This document shows, one piece after another, positions 1 to 9,919 of a stretch of DNA of 64,000 nt. Position 1 is the first letter of the stretch, and each line of letters opens with the position of its first letter. The notes beneath the pieces were generated by a model, which saw only the letters and a program-made list of their open reading frames with translations, ran no database searches and was not told the DNA's origin. Both the position numbers and the translations under genes were made by a program. The stretch is from Pseudomonas chlororaphis (GTDB taxonomy: Bacteria; Pseudomonadota; Gammaproteobacteria; Pseudomonadales; Pseudomonadaceae). The stretch covers positions 1 through 64,000 of the forward strand of contig NZ_JSFK01000023.1 of NCBI RefSeq assembly GCF_000783395.1. The letters run 5' to 3'.

Positions 1-9
1 ACCCAGCCC

Positions 10-477
10 ATGCCCACTCTGAAACCCCGCCCTACCCCCGCCCCGCTACTGAACCCCGGCGAATCCGTGGTTCTGTTCGACGGCGTGTGCAAACTCTGCA
101 ATGGCTGGGCGCGTTTTCTCATCCGCCACGATCATCAACGTCGCGTACGTCTGGCAGCGGTTCAGTCGCCTGAGGGGCAGGCATTGCTCGAGTGGGCCGG
201 ATTGCCGGTGGATCAGTTCGACACCATGGCCGTCATCCGCGACCGCCACTACTGGGAGCGCTCAGACGCGTTCTTCGAAGTCATCAGCCAACTACCCGCC
301 CGTTGGCAGCCATTGCGCCTGCTGCGCGTATTCCCCCATGCCCTGCGCGACTGGGCTTACGACCGCATCGCGCTGAACCGCTATCGCCTGTTCGGCAAAT
401 ACGACACCTGCCTGCTGCCGAACCCTGATCATGAACAGCGCTTCCTCAAAGCAACCGCACCTACGTCAGTAAGCTGA
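10..477 (+). CDS. DCC-family thiol-disulfide oxidoreductase-like protein (DUF393)
   Basis: A 155-residue soluble protein. Near residues 22-33 it carries the DGVCKLCN stretch that defines the DCC (DUF393) family, with its CxxC pair, followed by a conserved FLIRHD segment. Family members are predicted thioredoxin-like oxidoreductases, but no substrate is established. The length fits the family. The ATG lies 10 bases from the window edge, so any ribosome site is barely visible. The 3' end overlaps the convergent DUF2269 gene by 17 bases. Family assignment is firm; function is inferred from the family name only. Confidence 0.85.
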   Translation: MPTLKPRPTPAPLLNPGESVVLFDGVCKLCNGWARFLIRHDHQRRVRLAAVQSPEGQALLEWAGLPVDQFDTMAVIRDRHYWERSDAFFEVISQLPARWQPLRLLRVFPHALRDWAYDRIALNRYRLFGKYDTCLLPNPDHEQRFLKATAPTSVS

Positions 478-952
478 ACAACTGCAGCGGCGTCATCTTC
501 GTCACCATCATCAGCACGATGACAAACATCCCGGCAAACCCGAGCACGCCCATCCAGAACCATTGGCGGTACACGGCTTGATATTGCTCATCAAGTCTCG
601 CGCCCGCCTCGCTCGCGCTCAATGCCATCACGCACAGCCGCTTCTGCAACAGCAGCACCGGCAACCACAGCGAGCCGACGCAGAAGAAGATGATCAGTGA
701 GGTGAGCACCCACTCGGTGCTCATCGACAGCCCAGACAGGCGCATCAACAGGTAGCCCGTGATGATCTGCACGAAGCCTGCCGGTGTGGTGATCCAGGTG
801 TCGAAACGTACGACCATGCGCGCGACGTGGGCAATCACTTGAGGATTGCGCGTGCGGCTGGCGGCGATCAGGTAGAGGTAGGAGCCCATGCCGAAGCCAA
901 ACAGGAAGATTGCCGCGATGATGTGCAGGTACTTCAGGCACAGATAGAGCAT
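461..952 (-). CDS. DUF2269 family integral membrane protein
   Basis: 163 residues with about four hydrophobic segments. The first starts at the N-terminus (LKYLHIIAAIFLFG) and others follow near residues 55-75, 80-100 and 135-155. The opening YLHIIAAI and the FDTWITTPAG segment fit the DUF2269 family of small inner-membrane proteins of unknown function. The start ATG follows the stop of the upstream reductase-like gene after one base, so the two are probably translationally coupled; no strong separate ribosome site is visible. The pairing suggests a shared but unknown role. Confidence 0.8.
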   Translation of the reverse strand: MLYLCLKYLHIIAAIFLFGFGMGSYLYLIAASRTRNPQVIAHVARMVVRFDTWITTPAGFVQIITGYLLMRLSGLSMSTEWVLTSLIIFFCVGSLWLPVLLLQKRLCVMALSASEAGARLDEQYQAVYRQWFWMGVLGFAGMFVIVLMMVTKMTPLQLFSLLT

Positions 953-953
953 G

Positions 954-2081
954 TCAGGCCTGCCCGTCCGAGAAGTTCACGGCCAGGCTCAGGTTGGTCG
1001 GGTCGTTGATCGCGGCCATGTACTCGGCGACGCTGATTTCGCCCACGCAAGGTCGGGCGCCGGGTTGCGGCGCGTAGCCTTGGGCCATTTTCGTCGCCAG
1101 TGCTACTGCGGCGCAGCTGGGGATTTCCGGGCCTTTGTCATTCAGAGCGGTGAGTTGCGCGGTCATCGACAGTGGTTTGCCGTCAACGCCGAGGCCCTGA
1201 ACGTCAATGTACATCGCACTTTTGCCATCGCCGAAACGCTCGAAGCGTGTGCCGAGGCGATGCAATCTTGCCGCCCACAGGGCATGGTCGCGCACCAGTC
1301 CGACTTTCAATGCCTGAGCCAGCAAACCGTTGGCGATGCCGCCGAGTTTAAGCCCGGCGCCTGCCTTGAACTTGAGGGTCTGCGCGCCATAACGACCGGC
1401 GAAGATGTCCATGTCCGGGACATCGACGTTGGCCAGCAGCCGCGTACCCATCTGCGGCATTTTGCGCAAGGTCAGATCCAGCCAGCCCGACACCTCATGC
1501 ACCTTGCCGTTTTTCAGTTGCTTGATCGGTTTGCCGGCGTAAGCGAGTACGCCTTCGATGGTCGACAGTCCGGGCATTTTCGCCGATGAGGAAATACCAT
1601 GCTCGATCGAATCAATGCGGGAAAAGCGTTGGCGCTGCTCGTCGATAATCGCCGACGACAGCGTCGGCACCGAGCTGCAACCACTGAGAATCGCCACGCC
1701 GGCCTGCTTCGCTCGCGCATCGAGCACGTCGATGCCGTTGACGAAAGTGCGGCAGTCGGCCAGGTCGCAGTAGTTCACGCCAGCATCGATGCAACTCTGC
1801 GCAACGGCATAGGATTGCCCCTGAAATGGCCCGCCGGTGTGGACGACCAACTGAATGTTCAGCGCGCGCAAAGCGGCTTCAAACTCCGCGCCCATGGCGT
1901 CGCCGCACCAGCCTTCGCAGACATTGCCCGATTGGCTGTTCAGCTCATCGAGTTTGCGCTGCAATTTGCGCGGGTCACGACCCGACAGCACCAGACCGAT
2001 GTCCGGCATCAACGCCAGATGCCGACACACGATGCTGCCGAAATTTCCGTAACCACCGACCACCATCACCCTGAACGGCAT
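954..2081 (-). CDS. Saccharopine dehydrogenase NADP-binding family protein
   Basis: 375 residues. The N-terminus has a Rossmann motif (VVGGYGNFGSIVCRHL, residues about 6-21) followed by SGRDPRKL, as in the saccharopine dehydrogenase-like NAD(P)-binding family. A central HTGGPFQGQ segment and YCDLADCR are also typical of these proteins. It is probably a cytoplasmic NAD(P)-dependent oxidoreductase, but the substrate cannot be read from the sequence; lysine biosynthesis is not implied. It is the first gene of a two-gene unit with the DUF2269 membrane protein, with a one-base gap between them. Confidence 0.8.
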   Translation of the reverse strand: MPFRVMVVGGYGNFGSIVCRHLALMPDIGLVLSGRDPRKLQRKLDELNSQSGNVCEGWCGDAMGAEFEAALRALNIQLVVHTGGPFQGQSYAVAQSCIDAGVNYCDLADCRTFVNGIDVLDARAKQAGVAILSGCSSVPTLSSAIIDEQRQRFSRIDSIEHGISSSAKMPGLSTIEGVLAYAGKPIKQLKNGKVHEVSGWLDLTLRKMPQMGTRLLANVDVPDMDIFAGRYGAQTLKFKAGAGLKLGGIANGLLAQALKVGLVRDHALWAARLHRLGTRFERFGDGKSAMYIDVQGLGVDGKPLSMTAQLTALNDKGPEIPSCAAVALATKMAQGYAPQPGARPCVGEISVAEYMAAINDPTNLSLAVNFSDGQA

Positions 2082-2212
2082 GCAATTCTTCCCTAAGTCA
2101 TCCCATCAAACAGGCGTGCAGGATATAGGGCCGAACGTCGGCAAGCCATCCAAGAGTCTGGCGAAAAGGATGTACACGGGTTTTGTGCATACCACGAAAC
2201 CTTGTGGGAGCT

Positions 2213-2292
2213 GGCTTGCCAGCGATGGAGTCAGATCAGCCAACAATGATGGTGGCTGAACCACCGCTATCGCTGGCAAGCCAGCTCCCACA
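2213..2292. repeat. REPIN-like inverted pair of REP sequences
   Basis: Two copies of TGTGGGAGCTGGCTTGCCAG in opposite orientation are separated by about 40 bases and can form one long hairpin. The same element recurs at 41561-41667 and 50768-50859. Pairs of this type are common intergenic repeats in fluorescent pseudomonads and may also act as a transcription end between the two leftward genes here. Confidence 0.85.
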
Positions 2293-2316
2293 GGGTTCTT
2301 TGGTGTATGCACGGGA

Positions 2317-5300
2317 CTAGAAATTGATCTTGAACCCCAACATCGCGTCATACCCGTGGCTGTCGCCATCGAACCCCTGACGATAACCGGCCGAAGCGGT
2401 AAACGTGGTGCGCTGGTTGGCCTGGTAATCCACCCCCACATTGACCTCGCCCCACGTGCCCTGAATGTCGGATTCGAACGGGATGTACCCCGACTCGGAG
2501 GAAAACTCGGTTTTCGGCTGCCCCTTGAATTCATGCCAGATGCTCGGCCGGATCCAGCCGTTGGTGCGCCGTGCGCTTTTGTCGACACCCTCGGTGTCCC
2601 AGTCCTTGGCGATGCGCACGCCGGCGCGGCCGATCAGTGAATCGACGTCCTTGAAGCGAATCTTCGCGCCGACGTCATCACTGCTGTCCAGATCGACAGA
2701 GCTGTAGATCGCCTGCAGCTGCGGCTCGATGTACCAGTCTTTGTCGACTTCGAACGGGTAGCCGTTTTCCAGCGACGCGGTGTAGCCCCAGCCACGGGTT
2801 TTCAGTTTGGCGAGGTCGTTGGGTTTGGCCTCGATGTCGAAGCGGTTGACCTGCAATACCCCGTCCAGATACCAGCCGGAGGGGCCGAAGTGCGTCCAGT
2901 AGGCGCCGACGCCGTAAGCGCGCAAAGTGTCTTCGCCCGCGGCGCGCCGGGTGTAGTGGCTGACGCCGGCGTCGATGGTCCCGGCGGACAACGACAGCCC
3001 GGCCTGCTCGTGACTGCCGTCAGGCCGCACTTTGCGGTAGAGGTCGGTACCGACCTGAAAAGCCGTCAGGTCATAGTTGTATTCGGGCGTGTTGCCCAAG
3101 GCGTTTTTGCGATCGCCATCCTGCTTGCCGCTGCGGTAGATCACCCGGCCCCAGCCCATCGACGGCGCCAGGGTCGATTCGTCTTCCTTGGGCAATGGAT
3201 CGCCACGATTCAGACGCTCCTCGCCGACCCGCTCGTGAAGGGTGTCGACCATCGTCCGGCCGTAGACCAGCGCCAGGGCGGGGACCGCCCCGTACAGCGA
3301 CACTTCCGGACGGTAATTGGGTACCGGCGACGGATCGGGATCGGGATCGGGATCAGGACCCGGCGGACCGTCTGGAGGCACCGCGTCCGAGCGCAGATAC
3401 CAGGTGTCCTTGCCGCTACCATCCTCGGCGCCCTGTTGCAGACGATATTCGTACGGACCGGCCACGACTCGCCGGGCCAGTTGAAACGCATTGGCATCGC
3501 TCGCGGCTTCGGCTTTATTGAGCAGTTCGACCACCGCAATGCCGTTACCCTGAGTCAGTTCGCCCTGCCCGCCGACGTTGCTCACAATAACGCCCGTGGT
3601 GCCGCCGCTGGCAGTGGCTGTCGAGTCCACCACCAGCATATCGGAGAGGCTGTTCGTGCCACCGCCATTCAACGTGGTGTTGAGCAACAGCCGGCCGCCA
3701 TTGGACACGTACACTCCTCCGCCATCCGTGCCGGCGCTGTTGGCACCACTGATCAGCAGCACATTGCCGACGGTGTTGCTGCCGGCGGCAAGGTCAAGCG
3801 TGCCGCTGTTGGTGAATCGGTTTACACCGAGCAACTGACCCTGCACGGCGCCGCCCAGTGTTGGGCTATTGGCCGTTTGCCCTAAAGGTAGATAGGCGCC
3901 GCTGGCGTTGAAGTTGACGATGCCCGTCGCCGGTTGCGCCGCCAGACGAACCACACCGCTGTTGTCGATGCTGTTGGCGCCGGATGTGCCGAGATCACTG
4001 ACGGCAACACCCCAGGTATCGCGACTGCCGCTGCTGTCGGTAAAATCGCGCAGCGTCCAGGTGCCGCTGTTGGACACCGAGCTGGCCGCGCTGACAGCAT
4101 TCACCGCACCGGTCATTTGCCCGGTGTTGTTGAGCACAAACGTCGTGCCCGGCGTGGTCGCATCGGCGCGTACGGCGACATCGCTGAGCGCACTGATCGC
4201 GCCTGAGTTGTTCAAGGTCTGGCTCGCACCACCGAGGGCGACCCCGCTGCTGTCGCCTCGCCCGCCCTGAATGGCTGCCGTGTTGGTGACGTTGGCGGTA
4301 CCACCCTCGGTCAAGGCATCAATGGCCGACGAAGCCGTGCCTTGGGTGGTGATCGCGCCGCTATTGCTCACCGAAACACTGGCCGCACCCGATGCCTCGG
4401 CAAGAATGCCCTGACTGTTGCCAGCGCCGAGCGTCTGGATCGACCCGCTATTGACCACACTCTGCGCACCGCTGACCGACAGCGTACGGATACCGCGTTG
4501 TTGATCGCCGCGCGCAATCAACTGCCCCGTGTTGCTGACGCTCAACGTGCCCAACCCGCTGCCCGAGTTGAAAGCATTACCGGCCAGGATCGCCGCGCCC
4601 TGACCGTTGACGTCGATCAGCGGGCCAGTGAACGCAACGCCCACGTTGCCGCCCAGCGTCAGTGCCTGAATACCAAAGGAGCCAATGCCCGTGCCGTCGC
4701 CCGAGCCGGCGTTCGAATGGGTGATGATCGTGCCGCCGGAATTGACGTTGACCGTGCCCGTCGGCGACTGGGTCGAGGCATAGATGCCGTTGGCGTTGCT
4801 GTGCAGGGTTTCGATGCGATCGCCACGGTAGTTGACCTGAACATTGCCGCCAGTCGCGTCGACCCGAATACCACCGGCGCCGAATCCGCTGGCGAACAAA
4901 TCACCCGAATAATCGATCAGCACATTGTTGTTTTCCGCGCTGACAATGATCGCGTAGGCACGGGTGGTGTTGATGTCGCCAAGGACGTTGATGTCGCCGC
5001 TACCGGTGATCGCGACATCACCGGTGCCGCGTTTGATCACGTAGATCGCCCGCGAGCCGGCGGTGTTGGCCGTGCTGCCAACGTTAATGGTGGCGTTGTT
5101 CTCCACGCTGATCGAACCGCTGCCACCGACGTTGTCGTTGGCATAGATGCCGTGTGCGGCGCCGCCAGTGGTAGTGATCGCGCCGTCGTTGACGATGGCG
5201 ATGCTGCCGACGCTGGAAAACGAACGAATGCCAAAGCCGTTGAGGCCGCTGGTGCTCAGGGTGCCGCTGTTGGTCAGGCGGGTATCACCTGTGCCGCCCT

Positions 5301-6141
5301 CGGTGAACAAGCCAAACGCGTTCATGCCGATGCTCTGCACATTCGCCGCGTTGATCAAAGTGGTATTGCCATTGACCGCCCGCGTGTGGACACCGGCGTG
5401 GTTGCCGATACCGGCAGTGGGCAAGGTGTCGTCGATGATCGGAAGTCCGGCCGACAAGGCATCGTCATTGTTGACCAAAATGCTCACGCCACTGCCGACG
5501 TTAACGTTGGTCTCGCCACTGCCCGTGGCTTTGGTCCAGATACCGTTGCCGCCGAGCAAGGTGATCTGGCCATTGCCCTGATGATTGAGGTTGATTGCCC
5601 CGCCGCCACTGGCATTGATGTCGATGCCGTCGTGTTCATTGCCGACCACGGTGTTGAGGATATTCAGCGTGGTGCCGACACTCACTGAAAACGTCGATGA
5701 TCCGGCGCCGGCATTGGTTATCGCCAGCGCGTCCAGGCCACTGCCGCCGACATTCACAGTGTTGGTCCCGCCATTGACGCTCAGGCTAGCGTTGCCGGTG
5801 GTGCCGATGACATTGGCAAACACCGCATTGGCAGCCGTCGGTGGCGTGCTGTCCACCGTGGTGCCGCTGAGTGTCAGCGTGGTGTTGGCATTATTGCCAC
5901 GACTGTTCAAAGAGGAACCGGCCGTGGTGGTAATGGTGGTGCCCACCTGGGTGCTGATCGACGCATCGACACCAGCGGCAGGCAAACAGGTTTGCGAGAC
6001 GTTGTAGGCACCCGCGGCCAACGGGCCGCAAGCGGCCTGAGCGTCTGCGAGCATCAGGGTGTTGGCCATGGCGACCAGTAACGCTTTACGAATGAAATGC
6101 GGGCCGTGCCCGCCGTGAGAATGGCCGCTGGGACCTTGCAT
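2317..6141 (-). CDS. Autotransporter (type Va) with repetitive passenger and C-terminal beta-barrel
   Basis: 1274 residues. A long His/Gly-rich N-terminal extension (GHSHGGHGPH) precedes a hydrophobic signal segment ending near ADAQA, as in autotransporters with extended signal peptides. Residues about 38-890 are a Ser/Thr/Asn/Gly-rich passenger made of repeating SGAITT or NSGTL strands, expected to fold as a right-handed beta-helix. A Pro-Asp linker (PDPDPDPDPSP) leads to a domain with LYGAVPALALVYGRTMVDTLHER. The last ~270 residues form the outer-membrane barrel ending in GFKINF, with the terminal aromatic residue needed for BAM insertion. It is probably a surface adhesin. No processing protease or regulator sits next to it. 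The family is clear; the ligand is unknown. Confidence 0.9.
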   Translation of the reverse strand: MQGPSGHSHGGHGPHFIRKALLVAMANTLMLADAQAACGPLAAGAYNVSQTCLPAAGVDASISTQVGTTITTTAGSSLNSRGNNANTTLTLSGTTVDSTPPTAANAVFANVIGTTGNASLSVNGGTNTVNVGGSGLDALAITNAGAGSSTFSVSVGTTLNILNTVVGNEHDGIDINASGGGAINLNHQGNGQITLLGGNGIWTKATGSGETNVNVGSGVSILVNNDDALSAGLPIIDDTLPTAGIGNHAGVHTRAVNGNTTLINAANVQSIGMNAFGLFTEGGTGDTRLTNSGTLSTSGLNGFGIRSFSSVGSIAIVNDGAITTTGGAAHGIYANDNVGGSGSISVENNATINVGSTANTAGSRAIYVIKRGTGDVAITGSGDINVLGDINTTRAYAIIVSAENNNVLIDYSGDLFASGFGAGGIRVDATGGNVQVNYRGDRIETLHSNANGIYASTQSPTGTVNVNSGGTIITHSNAGSGDGTGIGSFGIQALTLGGNVGVAFTGPLIDVNGQGAAILAGNAFNSGSGLGTLSVSNTGQLIARGDQQRGIRTLSVSGAQSVVNSGSIQTLGAGNSQGILAEASGAASVSVSNSGAITTQGTASSAIDALTEGGTANVTNTAAIQGGRGDSSGVALGGASQTLNNSGAISALSDVAVRADATTPGTTFVLNNTGQMTGAVNAVSAASSVSNSGTWTLRDFTDSSGSRDTWGVAVSDLGTSGANSIDNSGVVRLAAQPATGIVNFNASGAYLPLGQTANSPTLGGAVQGQLLGVNRFTNSGTLDLAAGSNTVGNVLLISGANSAGTDGGGVYVSNGGRLLLNTTLNGGGTNSLSDMLVVDSTATASGGTTGVIVSNVGGQGELTQGNGIAVVELLNKAEAASDANAFQLARRVVAGPYEYRLQQGAEDGSGKDTWYLRSDAVPPDGPPGPDPDPDPDPSPVPNYRPEVSLYGAVPALALVYGRTMVDTLHERVGEERLNRGDPLPKEDESTLAPSMGWGRVIYRSGKQDGDRKNALGNTPEYNYDLTAFQVGTDLYRKVRPDGSHEQAGLSLSAGTIDAGVSHYTRRAAGEDTLRAYGVGAYWTHFGPSGWYLDGVLQVNRFDIEAKPNDLAKLKTRGWGYTASLENGYPFEVDKDWYIEPQLQAIYSSVDLDSSDDVGAKIRFKDVDSLIGRAGVRIAKDWDTEGVDKSARRTNGWIRPSIWHEFKGQPKTEFSSESGYIPFESDIQGTWGEVNVGVDYQANQRTTFTASAGYRQGFDGDSHGYDAMLGFKINF
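3331..3354. repeat. Hexanucleotide tandem repeat inside the autotransporter gene
   Basis: Four consecutive copies of NGGATC (three exact GGGATC) encode the Pro-Asp repeats of the linker between passenger and barrel. A 6-bp unit keeps the frame, so copy-number change would lengthen or shorten the linker without disrupting the protein. Confidence 0.8.
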
Positions 6142-6378
6142 GAGAACCTCCCTGTTCAGCTATCTTCACCACTGAGTCGCCACTGCCGGCAACAAACGAA
6201 TACGGCCTCGAGATTACAGTTATAGACCTTAGTAGCTATTTCAAAAGAAGGAGGAAAACACGACCATCGCTCACAGCGACGCCGCCGTTACTCGCGTGCA
6301 GAGTGACCGGAAGGTGCTGAACCCTCAGGCACCTCCGCACTCAAGACGGATCGGCACTTGCAATCAGTTCAGGCTGAA

Positions 6379-8856
6379 CTAGAAACTCGCCTTGACCGAC
6401 ACCATGAAGTTACGGGGATCGCCGTAGTAACTGCCGAACGTCTCGGTACCGATGGTCGAGTAGTAGCGCTTGTCGAACAGGTTGTTGCCGTTGAGCGCGA
6501 CCGACCAGGTGTCATCGATGCGGTAGCCGATGCGACCGTTCCAGATTGCATAACCCGATTGGCTGATTTTCTCGCCACTGGCGGGTGAGACGCGGAAGTT
6601 GTCGCTTTGCGCATTGACTCCGGCGCCGAGGGTAAAGCGCTCAAGCGCGCCGCTCAGCGCGTAATCGCCCCACATACGCAGCACGTGTCGCGGCACATAC
6701 GTATTGAACGCGGCACCGGTCAGGCTACTGTCGATGTCGTCGAGGGTCTTGGTCTGCGTGTAGGTGTACCCCGCGAGCAGTTGCAGGCGTTCGATGACTT
6801 CACCACTGATCTCGGCTTCAAAACCCTGCGCGCGAACCTTGCCAGCATTGAGGTAGCAATAACCATCGGACGACGGGCAGGACGAGTTGTAGTCCGTTTG
6901 CGCCTGGTCTTTCTGAATCGTGCGGAACAGGTTGAACGAGCCGTTGAGTCGACCGTCGTACCAGGCGCCCTTGATCCCCAGTTCATAGCTCTGGCCCACC
7001 AGTGGCTTGAGCGCCGAACCGTCTTCGGAACGGTAGTTGCCTTGCGGGGTGAAAATGTCCGAATAGCTGGCGTAAGCCGTCAGGTTCTCGTTCAAGTCCA
7101 GCAGCACACCGGCAAACGGTGTGACCTGGCCGGTTTCCGTCGAGCTGGAATGCTCCGAAGTGCCGCTGTTGATGAAGTCCGAATCAGTCTCAGAGCTGTA
7201 CCAGCTGACCCGCCCACCGACGACCAGCGTCAACGGATCGGCGAGTTTCAGGCGCAGCGTTGAGTAGACGCCCTTCTGCTTGGTCAGCGAATTGACCGGC
7301 CCGCCACGCGAGGAGTTTTCGATGAAGTAACTGTCGTCCGGCTCAGCAATATGCTTGTCGGGATTGAACACGTTTTGCCGCTGCGGCAAAAACGCCACGG
7401 AGTAGAAGTCGTTCTTTTTCGAACGGCTGGCGTTGGCGCCCACGATCAGTTCATGTTGCTGACCGAATGCGTCGAACTTGCCATCGACGTACGCATCCAG
7501 GCCGTAATCGACCTGATCGTAGTCGTACATGCTGCCCAGCATGCCGGTGGTGTTGACACCCGGCGTCACCGCACCGGAAGCGAATGCGTATTTGATGTCC
7601 TGAGTGTTTTTTGTATAAACGCTGGCGACCTTCAGGCTCCAGTCGTCGTTGATCTGATGCTTGAGATCACTGAATACCGTCGTGCGCTGGCTGCGCCAGG
7701 TATTCCACGACGGATCGAGGCAAGTTGAGCGACTGAGTTTCAGATCGCTGCGATCCTTGTAGCGCGGCAGACCGCCCCAGCACGGGCTGGCATCGACGTC
7801 TTCATAGGCGACACCCAGTCCGAGCGTGGTGTCGGGGCTGACGTCAAAGTCGAGCGCGCCGTAATACACCTGATCCTTGCGGCTGGCGTCGTCGACAAAG
7901 TAATGCCGGCTCTGCTCGGCGACCACGGCGCGGCCGCGTATCGTGCCAGCGTCGTTCAACGGGCCACCGGTGTCGACTTGTCCGCGATAGTTGTCCCAAC
8001 TGCCGCCCGACAGGGTGATCTCGGTTTGCGCTGTGGCCTGTCCGCGTTTGCGCACGAAGTTCACCCCGCCGGCGGTGCCGCCCGAACCTTTCATCATCCC
8101 GGCCGCGCCGCGAAGGACCTCGACGCGGTCGTAATAGGCCATGTCGCCACTGAAGCTGTCGGCCTGAACGTAGAGGTTGCCCATGTCCAGCGGCACGCCG
8201 TCGTACTGATACTGGCCCGACATGCGAAAGCCACGGGAGTAGAAATATTTCCCGCCCATGGTCGAGTCGTAGACGGTGATCCCAGGGGTCTTTTCCATGA
8301 CCTGATCGATGGTGTTGAGGTTCTGGTCGTCGAGCATCTTGCGCGTCATCACCGTGACCGATTGCGGCGTCTCCCGCAGCGAGTGCTCGCCTTTGCCGAT
8401 GGTTACCGCGCCGGTGGTGTACGAGCCGCTGTTTTCCGTGGTCGCGCCGAGCATCTGGCCGTTGATGTTGGTGGCCCCCAGCTCCAGCGCCGAGCCGACT
8501 GCCGGTGCGGGTCGCAGCACATAGGTGCCATTGGCCTGCGGCTCGGCTTGCAAACCGCTGCCACCGAGAATCCGCGCGAAGCCTTCGCTGGTGCCAAATG
8601 TGCCTCTGAGGCCGGGGGATCTCAGACCATCAGTTTGTTGCGCATCGAATGAAATCGCTGCCCCCGCCGCACTGGCGAAATGGCTGAGTACTTCGGTCAG
8701 GCTGCCGCCAGCAATGTCGAAGGATTTAACCGAACTCTGTTGCGCCGACACTGGCGCGGCCAATGTCGTTGCCGACCAGACCCCGGCCGTCGTTGCCGCC
8801 AGTAGTCCGACCTTCACTGCGGTCGCCAGACGACCAGACTTGTACACCCGAGACAT
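6379..8856 (-). CDS. TonB-dependent siderophore receptor with N-terminal signalling domain (FpvA-like)
   Basis: 825 residues. A signal peptide (to about residue 38, ending SAQQ) is followed by an STN signalling domain (SFDIAGGSLTEVLSHFA, about 43-115), a plug domain with SVTVMTRKMLDDQN near residue 160, and a 22-strand barrel ending in VSVKASF. The STN domain lets the receptor signal to an inner-membrane anti-sigma factor, which matches the FecR and FecI genes directly upstream. The barrel carries typical siderophore-receptor text (YASYSDIFTPQ, ELGIKGAWYDGRLN). A good ribosome site (GGAGGG) precedes the ATG. No siderophore synthesis genes are nearby, so uptake of a foreign siderophore is the natural inference. 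Confidence 0.92.
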   Translation of the reverse strand: MSRVYKSGRLATAVKVGLLAATTAGVWSATTLAAPVSAQQSSVKSFDIAGGSLTEVLSHFASAAGAAISFDAQQTDGLRSPGLRGTFGTSEGFARILGGSGLQAEPQANGTYVLRPAPAVGSALELGATNINGQMLGATTENSGSYTTGAVTIGKGEHSLRETPQSVTVMTRKMLDDQNLNTIDQVMEKTPGITVYDSTMGGKYFYSRGFRMSGQYQYDGVPLDMGNLYVQADSFSGDMAYYDRVEVLRGAAGMMKGSGGTAGGVNFVRKRGQATAQTEITLSGGSWDNYRGQVDTGGPLNDAGTIRGRAVVAEQSRHYFVDDASRKDQVYYGALDFDVSPDTTLGLGVAYEDVDASPCWGGLPRYKDRSDLKLSRSTCLDPSWNTWRSQRTTVFSDLKHQINDDWSLKVASVYTKNTQDIKYAFASGAVTPGVNTTGMLGSMYDYDQVDYGLDAYVDGKFDAFGQQHELIVGANASRSKKNDFYSVAFLPQRQNVFNPDKHIAEPDDSYFIENSSRGGPVNSLTKQKGVYSTLRLKLADPLTLVVGGRVSWYSSETDSDFINSGTSEHSSSTETGQVTPFAGVLLDLNENLTAYASYSDIFTPQGNYRSEDGSALKPLVGQSYELGIKGAWYDGRLNGSFNLFRTIQKDQAQTDYNSSCPSSDGYCYLNAGKVRAQGFEAEISGEVIERLQLLAGYTYTQTKTLDDIDSSLTGAAFNTYVPRHVLRMWGDYALSGALERFTLGAGVNAQSDNFRVSPASGEKISQSGYAIWNGRIGYRIDDTWSVALNGNNLFDKRYYSTIGTETFGSYYGDPRNFMVSVKASF

Positions 8857-8965
8857 GCTTACCCTCCCCCAGAAACGCTCAATAAAAACTCATTGAGGGA
8901 TGAGCCGAACGGTGTGCGTGAAAAGTGCAAACGCTGTAAAAAATATTTCCGGTTCACGGCGCCGA

Positions 8966-9919
8966 TCACTGGGCCGGCGGCGACACATTGACCCAATAAC
9001 GGCTGTAGCGCGTGATGCGCAAGGACAATCCACTCTCCAGCGCCGCCAGTGCGAGGTCGGTGTTGTCGATCGGAAATGCGCCGGAAACCTTCAGTTGGGC
9101 GATCCGCGCATCGCACCGCAGCACGCCGTGGCGGTAACGCGAAATATCCGCCAGCAACTCGGCCAGAGGACGGTTGAGCGCGATGATGCTGCCTTGCTGC
9201 CAGGCACCGACCGACGCATCGTTGCGGCGAATCGCGCTGACCGAGCGGCTATTGAAATCCAGTGATTGTCCAGCCTCTAAACGCACGGTCGAGCCACCGC
9301 CCGCCGAGCTGACTTCAACCGCCTTCTCGATCACCGAAACCTCGCCACCGCTGGCCTGTGAACGGACGATAAACCGCGTGCCCAACGCCAGCACTTGTCC
9401 ATGCCGGGTCAGTACCTTGAACGGACGCTGCAACGGATCAGCCGCGGTGCTCACCAGAATCTCGCCCCACAGTAATTCCAGGGTGCGCTGGCGACCGTCG
9501 AAACGCAGATTGACTGAGGTGTCGGTGTTGAGCAGCAAGGAACTGCCATCGGCCAGACGAAACTCACGTCGCTCGCCCACCGCAGTACGGAAATCGGCCA
9601 TGAGGTTTTGCGACGGCTCACTGCGCCAGCCCAACCAGCCCAGCGAACCCACCGAGGCCAGCAGCACCAAGCTGCGCAATACCTGCCGCCGGGATCGCTC
9701 GACCCCGCGCAACGCCGGTGCCGCCAAGGTGCCTGGCACGCTGGCCATTTGTTCGCCGACAGCCGCCATGTGTTGCCAGGCTTGCTGATGGGCAGGGTCG
9801 GCGCGCAACCAGTCGTTCCAGGCAGCTCGATCGGCCTCGGTGGCGATGCCGGAATGCAGACGCGCGTACCAGCGGGCGGCGGCGCTGATCGCTTGTAGTT
9901 CGGCGGGCGACAGGCTCAT
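8966..9919 (-). CDS. FecR-type anti-sigma regulator
   Basis: 317 residues from the chosen ATG, whose first bases overlap the stop of the sigma factor gene (ATGA), pointing to translational coupling; an in-frame start 11 codons earlier is possible. The N-terminal cytoplasmic part has the DUF4880-like ARWYARLHSG and AWNDWLRADPAHQQAWQ motifs, then one membrane segment (LVLLASVGSLGWLGW, about 95-110), then the periplasmic FecR domain (GERREFRLADGSSLLLNTDT). It should relay the ligand-bound state of the TonB receptor encoded downstream to the ECF sigma factor. Confidence 0.9.
   Translation of the reverse strand: MSLSPAELQAISAAARWYARLHSGIATEADRAAWNDWLRADPAHQQAWQHMAAVGEQMASVPGTLAAPALRGVERSRRQVLRSLVLLASVGSLGWLGWRSEPSQNLMADFRTAVGERREFRLADGSSLLLNTDTSVNLRFDGRQRTLELLWGEILVSTAADPLQRPFKVLTRHGQVLALGTRFIVRSQASGGEVSVIEKAVEVSSAGGGSTVRLEAGQSLDFNSRSVSAIRRNDASVGAWQQGSIIALNRPLAELLADISRYRHGVLRCDARIAQLKVSGAFPIDNTDLALAALESGLSLRITRYSRYWVNVSPPAQ

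Noticed and set aside
4342..5688. Long rightward open frame of 448 codons inside the autotransporter gene
   Set aside because: It is antisense to a clear beta-helix passenger; its Arg/Ala/Val-rich text, lack of ribosome site and absence of any domain mark it as a GC-driven shadow.
6312..6334. Hairpin AGGTGCTGA/TCAGGCACCT downstream of the FpvA-like receptor
   Set aside because: It has a bulge and lacks a T run on either strand, so it is not called as a terminator.
8878..8897. Inverted repeat CTCAAT/ATTGAG upstream of the FpvA-like receptor
   Set aside because: A six-base match in AT-rich DNA near the start; too weak to call an operator without comparison.
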